Below, piece after piece: positions 49,853-63,800 of a stretch of DNA of 64,000 nt. The notes under the pieces were generated by a model. The model saw nothing but the letters and a program-made list of their open reading frames with translations. It made no database searches and had not been told where the DNA came from. The DNA is from Oxyruncus cristatus. Lineage: Eukaryota; Chordata; Aves; Passeriformes; Cotingidae. Location: the NCBI GenBank assembly GCA_013399855.1, contig VXAY01004358.1, positions 63,294 to 127,293 on the forward strand, read 5' to 3'. The position numbers and the translations under genes are program-made. Numbering within the stretch: position 1 is the first letter of the stretch; each line of letters starts with the position of its first letter.

Positions 49853-52800
49853 TCAGCAATTTGTGTATTATGCAGTCCCTTTGGAGGAGCTTGTGAAATA
49901 TTTATGAGTGCCAAGAAAATTTAGAAGATATATTTTGCAAGTACTACAATATGATCTGTACAGTGGAAACTTACCTTTTTCATTAGAATATATAGCACTT
50001 TAAATGAAACCACTGGTAGGGAAATTTCTATTTCTGCTGTCAGAACCTACATGGAAAAATGTTGTTTGTGTCTCAGAGACTGTAATTTTACCAGTGCCAC
50101 AAAATCTAACTGAAATAATATTTTTTAGGTATTTCTTTACTTTTTTTTAAGTGAGGTTGATTGTTCAGGAGGTGAAAAGTACCAAACTGGAAATAAGGCT
50201 GGAAGTGGAAGGAACTGATTTCCCATCCATATAAACCTTTTGTGACACCATCAGGAGCCAGGCAAGTCTCTTTGAACTGCTCTGTCAAATTACCCTATTA
50301 GTGAAGCACCATGTTGAGGGCCTACAGATGAATAGTGTAGCTTTATTTACGCTTGTAGATTTAAAATAGCTGGAACCAGAGTCTACCATTGAAGCCAAGA
50401 AGTGGGAAAAAATCCATATCCATTTGGTTAAACCCTCTGAGCCTCCAAAGGAGGTAAATCATGTAAAAATTGTCTCTGGAAACTTTTCCTTCTCCATCTA
50501 ACTTGGCAGCTTTACTAGCTATCATCTGGGAAACCAAAAGCTGCTGCTTTTGCAGCATAGATGTTTGACACTCAGTGCCCAGAAGCATTTCCTGGAGGTG
50601 TCTGGTTTACAGAGGTGAAGATGGAAAGACTAGTGAGTAAAGGCCTTGCAGCAGCAGTCGAAGCTGGGATGGTGCTTGCTTTGAGGGATATGGTTCTTTC
50701 TCTTCCCGGTACAGGTAATGTTTCAAGCCTGCCCATGAAAAACAGAAGAAAAAACTTTTAATGAAACACTCTGAAGGAACAATTAACATTTTGAAATGTA
50801 GGAATTTTTTTTAATAAACCTTGTTTCATTCTGGTTTTCTTTTTTCTTTTTGAGATTTTTACATTTGCAAAGTGAAAGGATTGTATTTGAGACTTTTCAA
50901 GGGTTTTTAGATATCAAAGAGAAAAAAAAAAAACCCAAAACAAAACAGTTCTATCATGTAACAGAGTAAGATTTAAACACCACTGCATATTTTTGATGAC
51001 AGACATTTGTGTAAGTTGGGAGAAAAAGATGCACCCAGCATATCTTGAAAATTACTACATACAAGTCAGGATGACTCCTACACAGATAAACACTACAAGA
51101 TGGGAAATATGACAAGAGGTATCTGGTGGTGGCCAAGGAGATAGAGGCTTCTTCTGATAGATTGAAAATATAACTTTTGCTTAACACAAAGCCCAGAAGA
51201 GAAAATGTTTTCCTTTAACTCCACAAAACTAAGAAATATTTTTACACAACTTTGCCTATTTAAACTCACCCCATACAGCTAGGACAGGAAATACAATTAA
51301 AATAACATTTTTGAAAGATCTTCTATTCCTTTACTTTTCTGTTGGAAACACAAATATCCTCTACAGATTTCTCTTCTGTGTAATGTCTCATTCTGGCAAA
51401 ATGTTTGTAAGTTCATACACACTTATGTTTTTCTGTACTTAATAATTTTCAACATTGTCCTCTAGAGAAATATCTTTTGCAGCAATATTATCCCCTTTCC
51501 ATCTCTTCCAGATTTTTTTTAATGTTTATATACAGTAAATAAGTGTATATATTTTCAGCTGAGACAGACCTTGAAACATAATGTACCTTTTTATAGCATT
51601 ATTCACCCACTCAGAAGAAAACAATTCACAAACATGGAGTTTAAAATACATCATAAGTCACGCTTCTTGTGGTGACATCCCTTGCATTAATAGCTGTAAC
51701 ACATGGAAGTAGATCTGAATGAATTTAAAATTGCGGCGTCCAAAAATATATTCATTTAACCCTGAGGTACTGGAGATGAACAAAACCCCAAATGGGTCTG
51801 GGAAGTAGGTTTTGTTAGTGAGTGGGTGACAGGCAGACTTAGAGATGTTGTCAAAAAAGGGAATATAGTAACTACAGGTCCTTATGCTCATACCATATCA
51901 GAGTTGTCTACCTCTTGTTAAGCAGCATACCTGTTCTGTCCCTGAAGAGCTGGGCATATTTGTTCATCATCTTTACTAAGATGTATCCTTACTGAAATCT
52001 AAACTGAGTCTCTCCTTGCCCATCTTCATCTCTACCTGATTACTGACACACTTGCCCAGAACCTACCCTGAGCAATACCTTCACCAAAATGCTCCTGGGG
52101 TGAAGTGAAAACTCGAGTCATGATCCCAAGGTCTTTCCTGAAGAGTTGCCTTGAAACAGACACACCAGCACAGCTTTGTAAAGGTAATTTGGCTTTTAAT
52201 TCCTGCTTTTCAGGTGGGCAATACATTTTAATATCTGGTTGCGTGTAACTGCCTTTTTCTACCAGACTACTTGAACAAGGTTTCAAGCTGTCCCAATCTT
52301 GAAATCTGTGACAGAGTATCTCAATGTCTGCACCACATGAAAATTCTGAGAACAAATTCCTTCCCCATATAATGAAGAAAATGTACTCAATCAAAAGAGG
52401 AAACAAGTTCCAATGCTTGTCAAGCTGTCTCTGTACAGATCCTATTTCTGAAAATACTGGCTTGTAGGAAGGAGTCTTAGTCCCTTAATGAGCTGTTTAT
52501 CCCCACTGGAGCGGGCAAGGTAAGAAATATTTTCTGAAGGATCAGTTCTCCATAAGAACATAGCTTATGTGAAGTGAAAGGGCAGCAATAAACTATGACT
52601 GTACAGATAAATTAACAGTTTCTGGGTTTTTATTAAAGTGTAACATAAAAAACTAATCCTATGCTTGCTTGCAGAACTTCTCTGGAGCCATAATTTATTG
52701 GAGATTCTGAATTATTCAGAAAACATGGTTTGGGGCTTTTTTCTCTCTTTTTTTTTGTTCTGATCCAGCAATCTTCTGTATTCCATCTGCAGCTAAAAGC

Positions 52801-54669
52801 AGGACAGTAAGCTCCAGTGTGAGAGATTCTGAGTCTGCATCTCATAGTGGAACCAAAAACAATTGGCACGAATCCTTCCGTCTAAGGCCATACATGAGTG
52901 GTAGACACTTTTGCTATGGTTATCTACAAGCAATTTATAATTTATAAATAATATGCTTAAACATAATTACAAATTACAGTGTAGACACACTCAGATATAT
53001 TTGTATTTTTATTCTATTTATCCTCCTTTTTTTTTTACATATTATGAATGCTATTTGATTTTGAAGAAGAAAATGAGAGTCCTGCCAAAACTCCAGGTAA
53101 TCTCTAATGCACAAATCATATGCAGTCACATTAATCATAAATATCACATTACTAACAGCTACAGATCAGTTATATGATACATGTACGACTAAATGAAAAG
53201 AAACCCAAACAAATATTGATCAAGAAGTGTCTATACTTTATTATTTGTCTCAGTCATGAGCTCATTTATTGGAATTTCTTCTCTGGCTATCCTTTCCAGG
53301 CACAGGTATAAACACACTTTAAGAAAAAAATCCAAACAACACATTTTTTGTTTGCAAAAGAATGATTGTGGCTTAGTTTTTAAAGACAGGGTGTATTTCA
53401 TAGGCCTGATCAGGGAGCGAAAGGAACAATGTCAGTGGGAGCATAGGGGGTTTCTAAATAACTGGTGAAGGAGAAATGGCAGCAACCAAGTCAATTCTCA
53501 TACCACCTGCATGCAGACACAGAGAGAAACAGGATACTGGAGTAGGATGATACCCTGCCCTTAGCATCCAAAGGCCTAGTCTTGTCTCGGGAAGAAGTTT
53601 AAATTCATAGTCCATGGTAAAGATCACCAGTAATATATTTACAAAAAGTCAAAATAAACATCATGCAGGGACAAATGTCATGGCAAAACCTGCAAGCATT
53701 ACAGCTTTAAAGGGATTATAATTTGAAAAGTATTGGAGACAAGAAAACAAGAATTTTTTGTCCAAGAAGTATGCAGAAGTGGTCATGGAGAAGAAGACAT
53801 AGGGGGTTTTACTTGAATTTTTTTTCCAATTAAAAAAGAAATAAAATTTTTTTTAAGGTGAACAGATAACAGAATTTCTGAAAAAAAACCCAAAGACTAT
53901 GAATTGCTGACGAGTCAGACTGGGAAGGGAATCAAGCACTTTGTGGGCTTTATTGCAGTATTTGACCCATTTGCAATTAACCTGAATCTATGGATCAGAT
54001 TATTAAAGAGATAGAGATATAAATTCATTAGGTCAGCCATCTAAATATTTAAGTATTTAAATGGCAGAATACTGGCAATAAGTGCTTTGGATACCATCTG
54101 TAAGTACGAAATATACTTTCCTATATCAGTAATATTAAACACACTTTTCATTTTCACTTTTTATTTTGTGCTACTGCATAGGGAAAGTTGTCTTGGTTTA
54201 GATATATTCTGCAGCTTCATTTAACCAAAATTGAAGTTGTTGTCTAACTTGTCTGTTGTAGGGTTTATCTTCAATTCTGTTTTCTATCTATTCAATGGAA
54301 TAAAGATCAACCAAATTTAGGAAAACACGATGTTGATGTTTTGTCTGCCTGTGTCCCAACACAGGAGAACAAGGACATTTGCATGGTTGATTGGGGCGCA
54401 CTGAAGACTGAAGTAAAGCTTGAGAAGAACCATGCCATCCATATACTGTTCTCTGGGGAGTTGCACAAAAAAATGTACATGTAGGTGACGGGGAATCTGC
54501 TGAGGCAAATGAAATCAATGATTTTACTACTGCTAAAGCTTTCAGGTTGGGATGAGGACCCTAAATCAGAGAACAGGTATATTTATTGTTTACAGATCTG
54601 GACACTGGCTTTTCCCTTTGGTGCATAAAGTGCTGGAGCAAATCCCTCTCCCTAGTGTGAGGGTAGAAA
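49853..54669. other. Unique AT-rich DNA, no gene seen
   Basis: Frames up to 124 codons (52032-52406, minus) occur, but none shows recognisable motifs. A short A/C tract lies at about 50921-50946. No transposon was recognised in this 4.8 kb. Confidence 0.5.
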
Positions 54670-54826
54670 TGGGGGAAGAGTTGAGTCACCATCCCTGAAA
54701 GCACTCAAAAAAGGTGTGTATCCACACATGAGCTAGCAATGAACATGACGGTCCTGCTAGGTTGAGAGTTGGACTTGGTGATCTTAGAGGTCTTTTCCAA
54801 CCCTGATGATTCTATGTTTGTATGAA
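54670..54826 (+). mobile_element. CR1 LINE, 3' terminal fragment
   Basis: Sense-strand CR1 3' end: 'gttgagtcaccatccctg', 'cactcaaaaaaggtgtg', 'gagagttggacttggtgatc', 'ttagaggtcttttccaaccc' and the terminal 'tgatgattctatg'. Only about 155 bp remain, a very short 5'-truncated insertion. It shares its 3' type with the copy at 1514-1925 but lies in the opposite orientation. Confidence 0.93.
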
Positions 54827-55854
54827 TTGCATGCTCAGGCTTGAATATTGTGAGGAGGGTTTTCAAAAGTTTCACATCACAAATCTGCTTGAAGCTGTCC
54901 ACACTTGGGTAGAAGGCGCTGCAACTTACTTGTACATCTATATACCTTAAAGGTATTTAATTAAAATTTTGTTTTGTTTTATTTTAAAGTAAATGTTTCT
55001 TAAAAAGCTACATTTTTCCCTGCTAAGGAAACTAAAAGACTAATTATTATCCTCACTATTGCAGTGTATTAAAATGTTTAGTTCCCAGAAAAATTGAGTT
55101 AGTTAATGATGCCAATTTTGCTCACTATGATAAAATAGAATTGTTTTCACAGTATACTCTATTTAAAATGTTAAATTAATGTCATATACGCTGTATTAAC
55201 TGATCAGCTGTGCTCTTTCCAAAACTCCACTTAAAGCAGCCAATGAGTGCAGGTGGGAGCTCCTGGAGCCCAACCCGCAAAATTCAATTTTTAATTCAGA
55301 GTCATTCAGGATGTGCCTTACAATGGGAATATCCCAAATGGTGTAGGTTATGATAAGATGACCAGAATATCTGATTTTTATGTGCTCCTATGAGAGCTCC
55401 ATTTTGAAAAAAGTTGTTTTTTATTTATTTCCCCCACCCCATTGCTCCTTCTTTTTCATTAGCTAGACTTATCCACTCTGCTTGGGCAAATCTTTGAAGT
55501 TCAAAGTACATCACATGTTATATGTCATATGATGGGTGGAAGAAGACTGGGGTTTTAATTTCAAATACCAAGGAAAAACTAGCTGGGGCAAAACAAGTGA
55601 CTTCCACAAGAAACCAGCTCAGTCTCCCTGAAAGGGAGAGGAAACTTTTACAAGGCAGCACTCTCTTGCAGCTCTTTTTGATGATAGACAGAAACAAAAA
55701 CATCCAAGGAAATTTCAGTGAAAAGGAAGATTCAGACAACAATTTATTGTAAGTGATAGAGTTTAAAAAGTACATCTGTACAGTCTTATCCAATGTTTCA
55801 GAGTCTGTAGCTCTTACACATATGCAACTCATCAACAAATAAAAGCAACAGAAA
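54827..55854. other. Unique DNA, no gene seen
   Basis: A 106-codon minus frame at 55518-55838 and a 76-codon plus frame at 55522-55752 overlap and carry no recognisable motifs. No repeat identified. Confidence 0.5.
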
Positions 55855-56128
55855 AATTAGAAAAAAAAGAGGTAAAAAAAGCAAAAACCCCAAACCAAAC
55901 AAAAAACCAACCAACCAAAAAAAAACCTAAAAAAAACCGCAAAGAAATGAAAAACCAAAACCAAAACCACAAAAAAAACCAAACAAAAAAGGAAAAACAA
56001 AACAAAACAAAACAAATCAACAAAACAAACAAAAAACCCCAAACCAACAACAAATAAACAAACAAACCAACCAACCAACCAAATAAAAAACCCCACCAAA
56101 ATTAAAAAAAAAAAAAACCCCAACCAAA
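55855..56128. repeat. A/C-only tract, about 275 bp
   Basis: The plus strand is nearly all A and C (ACCAACCAACC, CAAAACAAAACAAAAC and AAAAACCCC units), with few G and T. The complement gives spurious Phe/Val/Leu/Trp-rich frames of 80-110 codons. It resembles the tract at 7146 but lacks a clear long duplication. Confidence 0.92.
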
Positions 56129-59100
56129 ACACAAACCCACAGAAAGTACCCATAAGACCAGATCTTGCTGAGAAATGAAATCTTTTCATCTTTCACTGGA
56201 AATTAGGTCACACTGTATTAATCTTATTCAAAGAACACAAACTCTAATATATTATATGAAATGCTTACAGAGAAACAAGTGAATGGAGTGGGTATGAACC
56301 CACAGAGAGAATTAGATAAGCGCCACTTCTCTGGTATGCTTATTATTGATTTTTGTCTCCCTTAGCAAATTGATTCATGTATGGTATGATAGACTGTAAA
56401 ACTATTTGATACTGTCAAACTTGTTTTATGTGTTTGATTTACATGCCAAAAAGTGAAAAACTAATGAAGATGTTCATCCTCTAAACTTTAATTCAACTTT
56501 CCTCTAAATGTTGTAACCAATAAGACTATAAGGCACTTCTAAAGTCTTAAACCATGGTATCATTCTAATGGATGTGTCTGGTCTGTCAAATTAGACAAGA
56601 GCTTGACAAGACCATGTACATTGAATTACTCATCTTTAAGAATTAATATTTTTTCTCAAATTTCTCTTATGCATCATTTGACATATTGTGGCGAATGTCC
56701 TATCAGGTACACTGGGCTGCAGGAGCTGCTACCGGAACTTTGCATGGAAGAAGAGCCAAGTCTGGATTCTTCACCCACATCCTTCAGCAAAGACACCATG
56801 CTGATTTAGTTGGCTGTGAAATGCTTATAGCTGTGCTTAAGTTTTCTCAACTTCTGTTTTCCACCTCATTCACTCTCTTTTTTTTTTTCTTTTTTTAATC
56901 CATCACTTAAAATAAGGCCCAAGTAAATGACTGATTTAACATTGGTTCTTGGGTAGGATGACATTTCATGTGTTGTTCCTACACCTGATAAACCTCCACT
57001 CACTTATGGTGCTGCCACATTCTGATTTATGTTTGTTTAGCTCATGAGAACCATCATTGCCACAGCCTATGGCTCAACTAGATATGTGACACACATAGTG
57101 ACCACAGAATCTGCAAATGTGAAAATATATCAAAGCCACTAAGAATATTTTATTTTCTTGAGTAGAGATTTGTTGACTCAACAATGGGATATCAGTAAAA
57201 GAGTTTGAAATCAAGAGAAGTAAACACAACCCAATTTCTAATTGTGACTGATAATAATAAAGAGCTTGGTGAGATTCAAATCAAGGTCTAAGTTTGGATT
57301 GAATCCATGTCTAAGTTTGCATTGAATCCAAACATTTCTCCCATCAGTATTATCAAATCACCTCTTTTCTTTTTTCCTTCTTTGAAATTTCCCTCTTTGA
57401 ATTCATCAGAACCACTCTCAGACACAGCTGTAAGACTGACTGTAAATATAGTTTGCTTTACTTCCATCTACCAGACTCCTGAGTCTATTAGCCCAATGTA
57501 TTAACTCAGCAGGAATGTTTGGGTGTGCAGGGTCCTAAGTGCTTTAAAGGCTTCTCCCACCATGCTTGAGGCAGTCTTTGGAGTCTTGCAATCTTCAAGA
57601 CTCACATACATCTTCAAAGTGACCTAAGGACTGCTTTTAACACAGGTTATTCTGTGTGTCTAATCTGTTCATATCGTGCTTGGAAATACAAAATTCCACG
57701 GCAGTTGCTTATATGTCTTCATTTCCAATACACATTCAGCTGCCAAGAGTGACCTACCAATACTTCAGGATCCTCTTAATAGTTTAGCGAAGGGCTCTCC
57801 ATGGATGAGTGTTCCAAGACTAACTCTATTGTACTTCTGGGTTAGTGTGTGCATCCCCTACTAATAATCTAAGAGAGTTTGACACAGAAGGATTTTCAGT
57901 GCTGAAGTTGTATCATTTTGATTTTTTTTTTAAAGTTGCAGCAGCTACTGAAACTTTTTCATAGTACCACGAAGCTGTTGAGCCAGGTTTTGTGCATCAA
58001 TGGGAAACAAAAAAGGACAGAATGAGCACCAGAAGTTTTCAGCACTGACACCCACTAATGTGATTGCTTTCTTCTATTACACTGAAATATGTGCACTCAG
58101 GATGACAAGAGAACAAGGTTCTGAAAAGAAAATCTGCACTCTATCATTGTATTACTAAGGGATTTTTTTTTTTTTCAGTAGAAACATAGTGAGTCAACTT
58201 TGTTTTGGAGGCATTTATTTCTGCAACAAATCAACAGTTATGAATTTTCTGTGGGAAGAAGTAACTGGTTCTAAATATAAAACCACAACAAGTATTCATG
58301 TCTTACTGAACTTAATATAGTTGTGTTCTTACTGTTGTTACAGGACTTCACTTCTTGTTTCTTTAAACAATTAGAAGTAATGAAAATATGCACACTCAAT
58401 TAAGGCTAAGACTTTCATGAAAATGGAAAAAGGATGAAAACTCTGTCCTGTGATACATTTACAGTCTGGACAAGACTGTGGGCTGTATTTCTTTTTTTTT
58501 TTTTTTTTTTCTGTTACAAATGCATTTTGAGAAATCAACTGTCATTTGGCAGTTTGCTTTTTGCTGTGATTAAGATGTCACGTCTACATGTTAAATCCTC
58601 ACCTCTGCTTGATATAATGCAGTAAAGAAGCTATGAAAATACATGTTCAAACTTAAGACCTTAATATTACTTTTAAATGAAATAACATCTAATAATTAAT
58701 TTTTAGTTGAGCAGTAGTAGTCACGGTAGCAGAAAAAGGAGAAGTGCAAACAGAGAAGCTGATTCTCTGTCAGAGCTATTTGGATTTGCCTAAGTAGATG
58801 TACGATGTGTATTTACTTTGAGGTTACTTGGGAAATATATTAAAAAAGAAAAAAACAACAACAACAACAAAACCACTCACTCCAAGACTCCCCTATACTT
58901 GGGAGTATATACTTTTATACTTACATTCCTAAGTCATAACAGAGAGCAGACAAAATTTAGAAATTACTTAAATGTTTGTATACTTCAAAGGACAAACACA
59001 ATTTAGGCAAGTTTCATCAGATCTGGCAACTTTAATTGCTGTGGAACTTTGAGGTAGAACTGGAGGAATGGGTTATTTTTGTGTTAAAATCTATCTCCTC

Positions 59101-60651
59101 CTATTTTGTTTATTCTTGTTCTGGCTGTCAGCAATGTGTCACTCAGAAGTATCCTGGGAGCTTCTTGTCTTTTTTTTTTTTCCCCTTCCTAATTAAACTT
59201 AGTGAAGAGCTCTAAGACTCAAAGATACAACCTGTGAATGCAGCATTATTGAACTGATTATTCTATTAAAATACTCCAAATTGTAATTTTTTTCAAGATC
59301 TTTATCTACATCTTGACAAAAAAAAAGATGTGTTAGGAATCATATTTGTTTTCTCATCTGACTAGAAAAAGCTTTTCAACAGTTAGCACTTTACTCATTC
59401 GTCAGTATCAGCATAGTACCAGAGCTTTTGGTCTTCTCTGCCAGCAGAGATAGTACTACCTTTATGTTACTGTCAGCTTAGGAAGTTTTAATGCTTAAGC
59501 AGGATATCTAAAGATACACTTTGAAATCAGTCATTCACTGTAAGGCATTTCTCTATATAGTGGGAATAAAAATTTGCAGCTAGAGCTACAAAAAGGTCTT
59601 TGGCATCTGAAGTTAAGAATATATTTCCAAAGTTGAAGAAAAGATCTTTCACCCCACTACCGAAAACTATACCTGATTTAAATCCACAGGTATCTGTGAT
59701 TTAAGCCAGAATTCTTCTCAAGACTAAATATTTTCTTGTCTTCTGCAGGAGGAAAGTTTGAATTTAGTAGGCAGAATTGAGGTGCTGATAGTTACTAGAT
59801 CTGATTGTAGACGCGTGGAAATGCATGTTAAACTCCAAGCTTCATGGCTGGTCACTCTTCAAAGTGAAAAGGACATGGTAACATTTGGACTGATGCATCG
59901 AAGATGAGTGTCTGGGGCCATCTATAAAAAAACTATTTCTTTATGTTTTCTGCAGCTTTTGATGGCAAAAGCTTATTTTTACTATAGTAGTGGTGAGGAC
60001 AAAGGATATTGGGGGGAACAAATCAAAGGAGAAAGGTGAAAGCATCATCTGAGGTAATTTCTGATGTGTGTGTAAGAGTGTGTGCATCCAGATGCATGTG
60101 TAACTGATAAATATGAGCTTCTCCAATATGAGCGCAGCCATCCCAGTTTCAACAGGGAGCATGAAAGCTCTCCATTTTCCTCCTTCTTCTGTATGTAATC
60201 TACTTCATAGATTAATTCAGACAGAAGTCCTGTGCTCCTCTCATCACATGATGATTACTGCTCCTGGCATATGGGGTAAGGAATTATTGCAGCTTTTTAC
60301 ATACCAAAATATTGTATATATACTTTTCACAAGTGGCTGAATGAGGTTACTGTCTTTTGGATTATCATAATGACTTCTTGAGATGTTTTAAAATTCATTT
60401 TGCGTGTATTGCTTTCTAACAAACTCATGTCACACATTGGAAAGGAAGAAATAAATAGAACACAAATGGTAATTAATAGTAAATTGTTAGTCAAATTAGA
60501 AGGTTTTGGAAAAGTCTGTACCCAATTTTTTATAATCATGTAGCTGGTCCCCTGTAACTTTGATTTCACATTTGACATTACACCATAATATCATTCAAGG
60601 GTTTTTTTTCAACATGCATTGAAATCTTGTTGCCATTTGAAACCAAATCCC
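56129..60651. other. Unique AT-rich DNA, no gene seen
   Basis: Contains a 23-bp near-perfect tandem duplication (57286-57331, unit starting GTCTAAGTTTG, one mismatch), T-runs near 58492-58510, and a CAA repeat at about 58856-58873. Open frames are at most 83 codons and have no recognisable motifs. Confidence 0.5.
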
Positions 60652-60870
60652 CATAGAGTTCACTTGAAATTCGTTTACTTTGATAATAGCTTTATTAATG
60701 TGGTCTCAGTGGACTTGAAATGAGATTGTTTGACCATTGTAATGTGGTTTTCATAGGCTTGCAGTAAAATAATTTACTCGTATAATGTGGTTTCCATTAG
60801 CTTGCTCTAAAATCATTTCCCTCTGGTAATGGGGTTCTCATGGATATTCGCTTCAACTGTTTTGCCCTCA
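60652..60870. repeat. Degenerate 44-bp minisatellite, 4-5 copies
   Basis: The landmark TAATGTGG (or TAATGGGG) recurs at 60696, 60740, 60783 and 60827, spacings of 44, 43 and 44 bp. Each is followed by a T/C-rich segment, then words like 'aggcttgc' or 'agcttgct' and 'aaaataattta' or 'aaaatcattt'. A further, weaker copy precedes at about 60652 (shared CTTGAAAT). Copies differ from each other by perhaps a third of positions, so the array is old. Confidence 0.75.
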
Positions 60871-63800
60871 AAATATTACAATGGGCAGCCTTGTGGTAGA
60901 GCACTCAGAGTACAGAGGTGTAGTGTGGCTGTTGGTAAATCTGCTGTGTCAGACAGGGTCTCTGAAGCAAAGATAATACTCAGCACCATATTTTGTCTAG
61001 GTTCAACTGCATTTTTATTACCTGGCATTTTTGTTAACTGCATCACTATTTCACTGGTCTTTTTTTGGTTTAACTTAATCAGGACAGCTCTGAATAAATC
61101 CCCACCTAAATATTTTTCATGTTTCATTCACTCCTGATTCTCAAGAAAGATGTGCAAGGGACTTAGTCACAGCTATTTTTCCTGTGGAGGTGATTTCCAG
61201 GTCAATTGTTTGACACTCTAAGGCAATACAGGGGAGTTCTGGGCTGTTTGCAAATGGAACAAAATTACCATTGCTCTACAGTGTCATCTTCCACTCATAG
61301 ATAACAGTGGTGAATAGCTATGTTCTTTGTTATTCATAACACACCTTGTGTTGCAAAATCCATGGGAGAGGACTGGAAATGGAATACGGCAGCTAGGCAC
61401 TCTTGCACTCTGGGAAAATCCACACTGTAAATCTCAGACAGATAAGCAGTGATTTCACATCTTTAAGGTTTATCAGAGAATCTGAGTGCTTATTTTCCCC
61501 TTCCCTCATTCCCAATTACTTTTTATACCTGTCTCACAGACACTAAAATAAATGTCTTTTGATATTCAGGATTTATTTTGTGAAAGTACATTTCCTGCTC
61601 TGAGGAGTGACTCTATTTCTATCAAAATTAGAAGCCAAGTGAAATTATTCCCATCAATGCCAGACAAGATTTGGGAGATTATGTTGCTGTTCCACCCATT
61701 CTGTGGGTACAGGAGGGCTGAGGACTGTCAAGCTGGCACACTTAATGAGTAACAAAATTCACACACCATTTAAAAATAAAAAGTAGTGTAATGTTTCACA
61801 GTGAACTAAGTTTTTCAAAATAAGGCCAGCATAGTTTAACTTTTAATTAAAGGTGAGCTCAGCAGGATGTCTAGAATTCCAGGGATACTTGGAACTTCTG
61901 TTCCATTCTGGAATATTGTTGTTCCCGGCCCATTAGGATCCAAATCAGTGGAAGAAAGTTGTACACCAACCTGGATCATCATGTTTGCATGTCTTGTGAT
62001 CATGAATGAGAAATGAAAGTCTGAATCCTGAAATGAGTATTACAGACTACTATATTATAAACAAGATATTATCTCGTGTTCAGAAAAAAGGTCTGCAAAT
62101 ACAACAGACTTATTGCAGAGGTTTTCTACACAATTCTATTTCTATAGCGCTTCTATTACAGATTTGATCCAAATAAACACCAGGTTACTGTGTAATTAGA
62201 AAAAGCTGATTCATTTATTTCTTTTTATGTGAATAAATCTGGCACTGAAGAAAGGAGAAAAGGCTGAGTTTAGAAGCTGATGGTCTGAAGAGAGAAATCT
62301 TCTTTGCTGTTAAGAAGATTTCTGTAAATCTCCATAAGCAAATGGAATATGATGTCTAGATGTCTGAACTACTGATGGGACTTTTAATGATTGTAATGTA
62401 AATTACACTGGACTTGGGTTTGATTGCAGTTAGAGTATTTTCTTGTTGGTGGAAAGATGAAAAGGAGTAGGCAGGGCCTTCCTGGAATTAAATGCACAGA
62501 GAACTCCAGTTTTGACAAATATGAAGTTCAATACTGGTTACGGTATTAAGTTAATGAGTAGTTTAAATGGATGTTTCACTAATGAGTCAATCTCGTGCTC
62601 ACATACAGTAGAGCATAATTTTGGGTGGGTAGATGAAAATAGGTTCCCTGCCCCTTTATAGTCATATGATGAGAAAACATTTCAGTGATCTGTGATCTGT
62701 CTAGAAGAAATATAAGTGAGCTCCTTAAACCTTCATTACCATTCCCAATTAATGAACAAGAGAGTGGGAGGTGTCTTATGCCTGTGGCAGGGGGGAATGG
62801 GGTGATTTGTGTTGTTAACTGTGATAAAGGATCCTCTTTCAAGTTTCTGATAATGCAGAATATCCTGGATTGCTGAGGGTACATAACAGCACAGCAGAGG
62901 AAGCCTGATGAACTGCTGGGGATAACTAAGGGCAGAAAGCTTAAATGGTAGAGATGATTGTCCAGCTTTTGAGGCCAGAGCACATTAAGTAAGTTAATGT
63001 GGCTATCTAAGGACACTGAGCATGCCCAGTAAGTGGTGTTAGATTTTTAAGGACTCAGAGCATGCTTTTGTGCACAGCTCCTTATGCCACATAATCCCTA
63101 AAGATGCCATTTTATGCCATCTGGCTTTTGTTGTTATTCCCAGTCAGCACTTCTAGATTGTTTTGTGTGTTTTTTTCCCCACTCTGAAACATATTTCCCT
63201 TTCATTTCAGAGATTTTTTTTTTTTTTAATTTTGCTCAAAGCTTATCCTGCATACTAATAAACAATATTTCAAGTATTTCTTTCTTTTATTTTAGCTATG
63301 TCCATAGATCCAATTACCTAGTACCATTAGTCACCTTCTTTTTTTTTCCTTTCCCTTTCTTAAATAGTGACTTCTACAGATGTACAAGGACCACTAACTC
63401 AAGAGGAAGCTGTTCATGCAACATGCAGCTGCCATGGCAATGGAGTCCATCATTCATCATCCCCCTCTTGCCACTTTTTTTTTCAAAATTCCTAGTTTTG
63501 TTTGCTCATCCATTTCCATGAGTGTCTGTGATTCTTCCTAACTGCTGGAGCCCAGCAATGATGGTGATCTGGTCTGTAAAGAAGGAGACACTTGGCCTCA
63601 GCCACCTCTCTCTGGGTTGATTGTTAGCAGATATAGGATAACAAAAAACAGTAGATTTCTATTTTGGTGCATAAACCAAAATGCAGTGATGTTCCTGGAG
63701 CCACATAATTGCCAATTTGCCCTGATTTTTTATGATTTTGAAGCGATTAGATTGGCAGTATACTGGCAAAACCCACAGCCTAAATTTGAGGCTTCTAGAT

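Noticed and set aside
50561..50761. 66-codon plus frame with an Ala/Gly/Leu-rich middle
   Set aside because: No known motif, no splice or promoter support, and length within chance expectation.
55832..56189. Two hydrophobic minus-strand frames of 80-110 codons resembling membrane proteins
   Set aside because: Same A/C-tract artefact. The hydrophobicity comes from TTT/GTT/TTG/TGG codons.
62579..63016. 145-codon minus-strand frame, among the longest outside the A/C tracts
   Set aside because: No recognisable domain, no coding texture and no partner exons. Some frames of this length are expected by chance over 64 kb on six frames.
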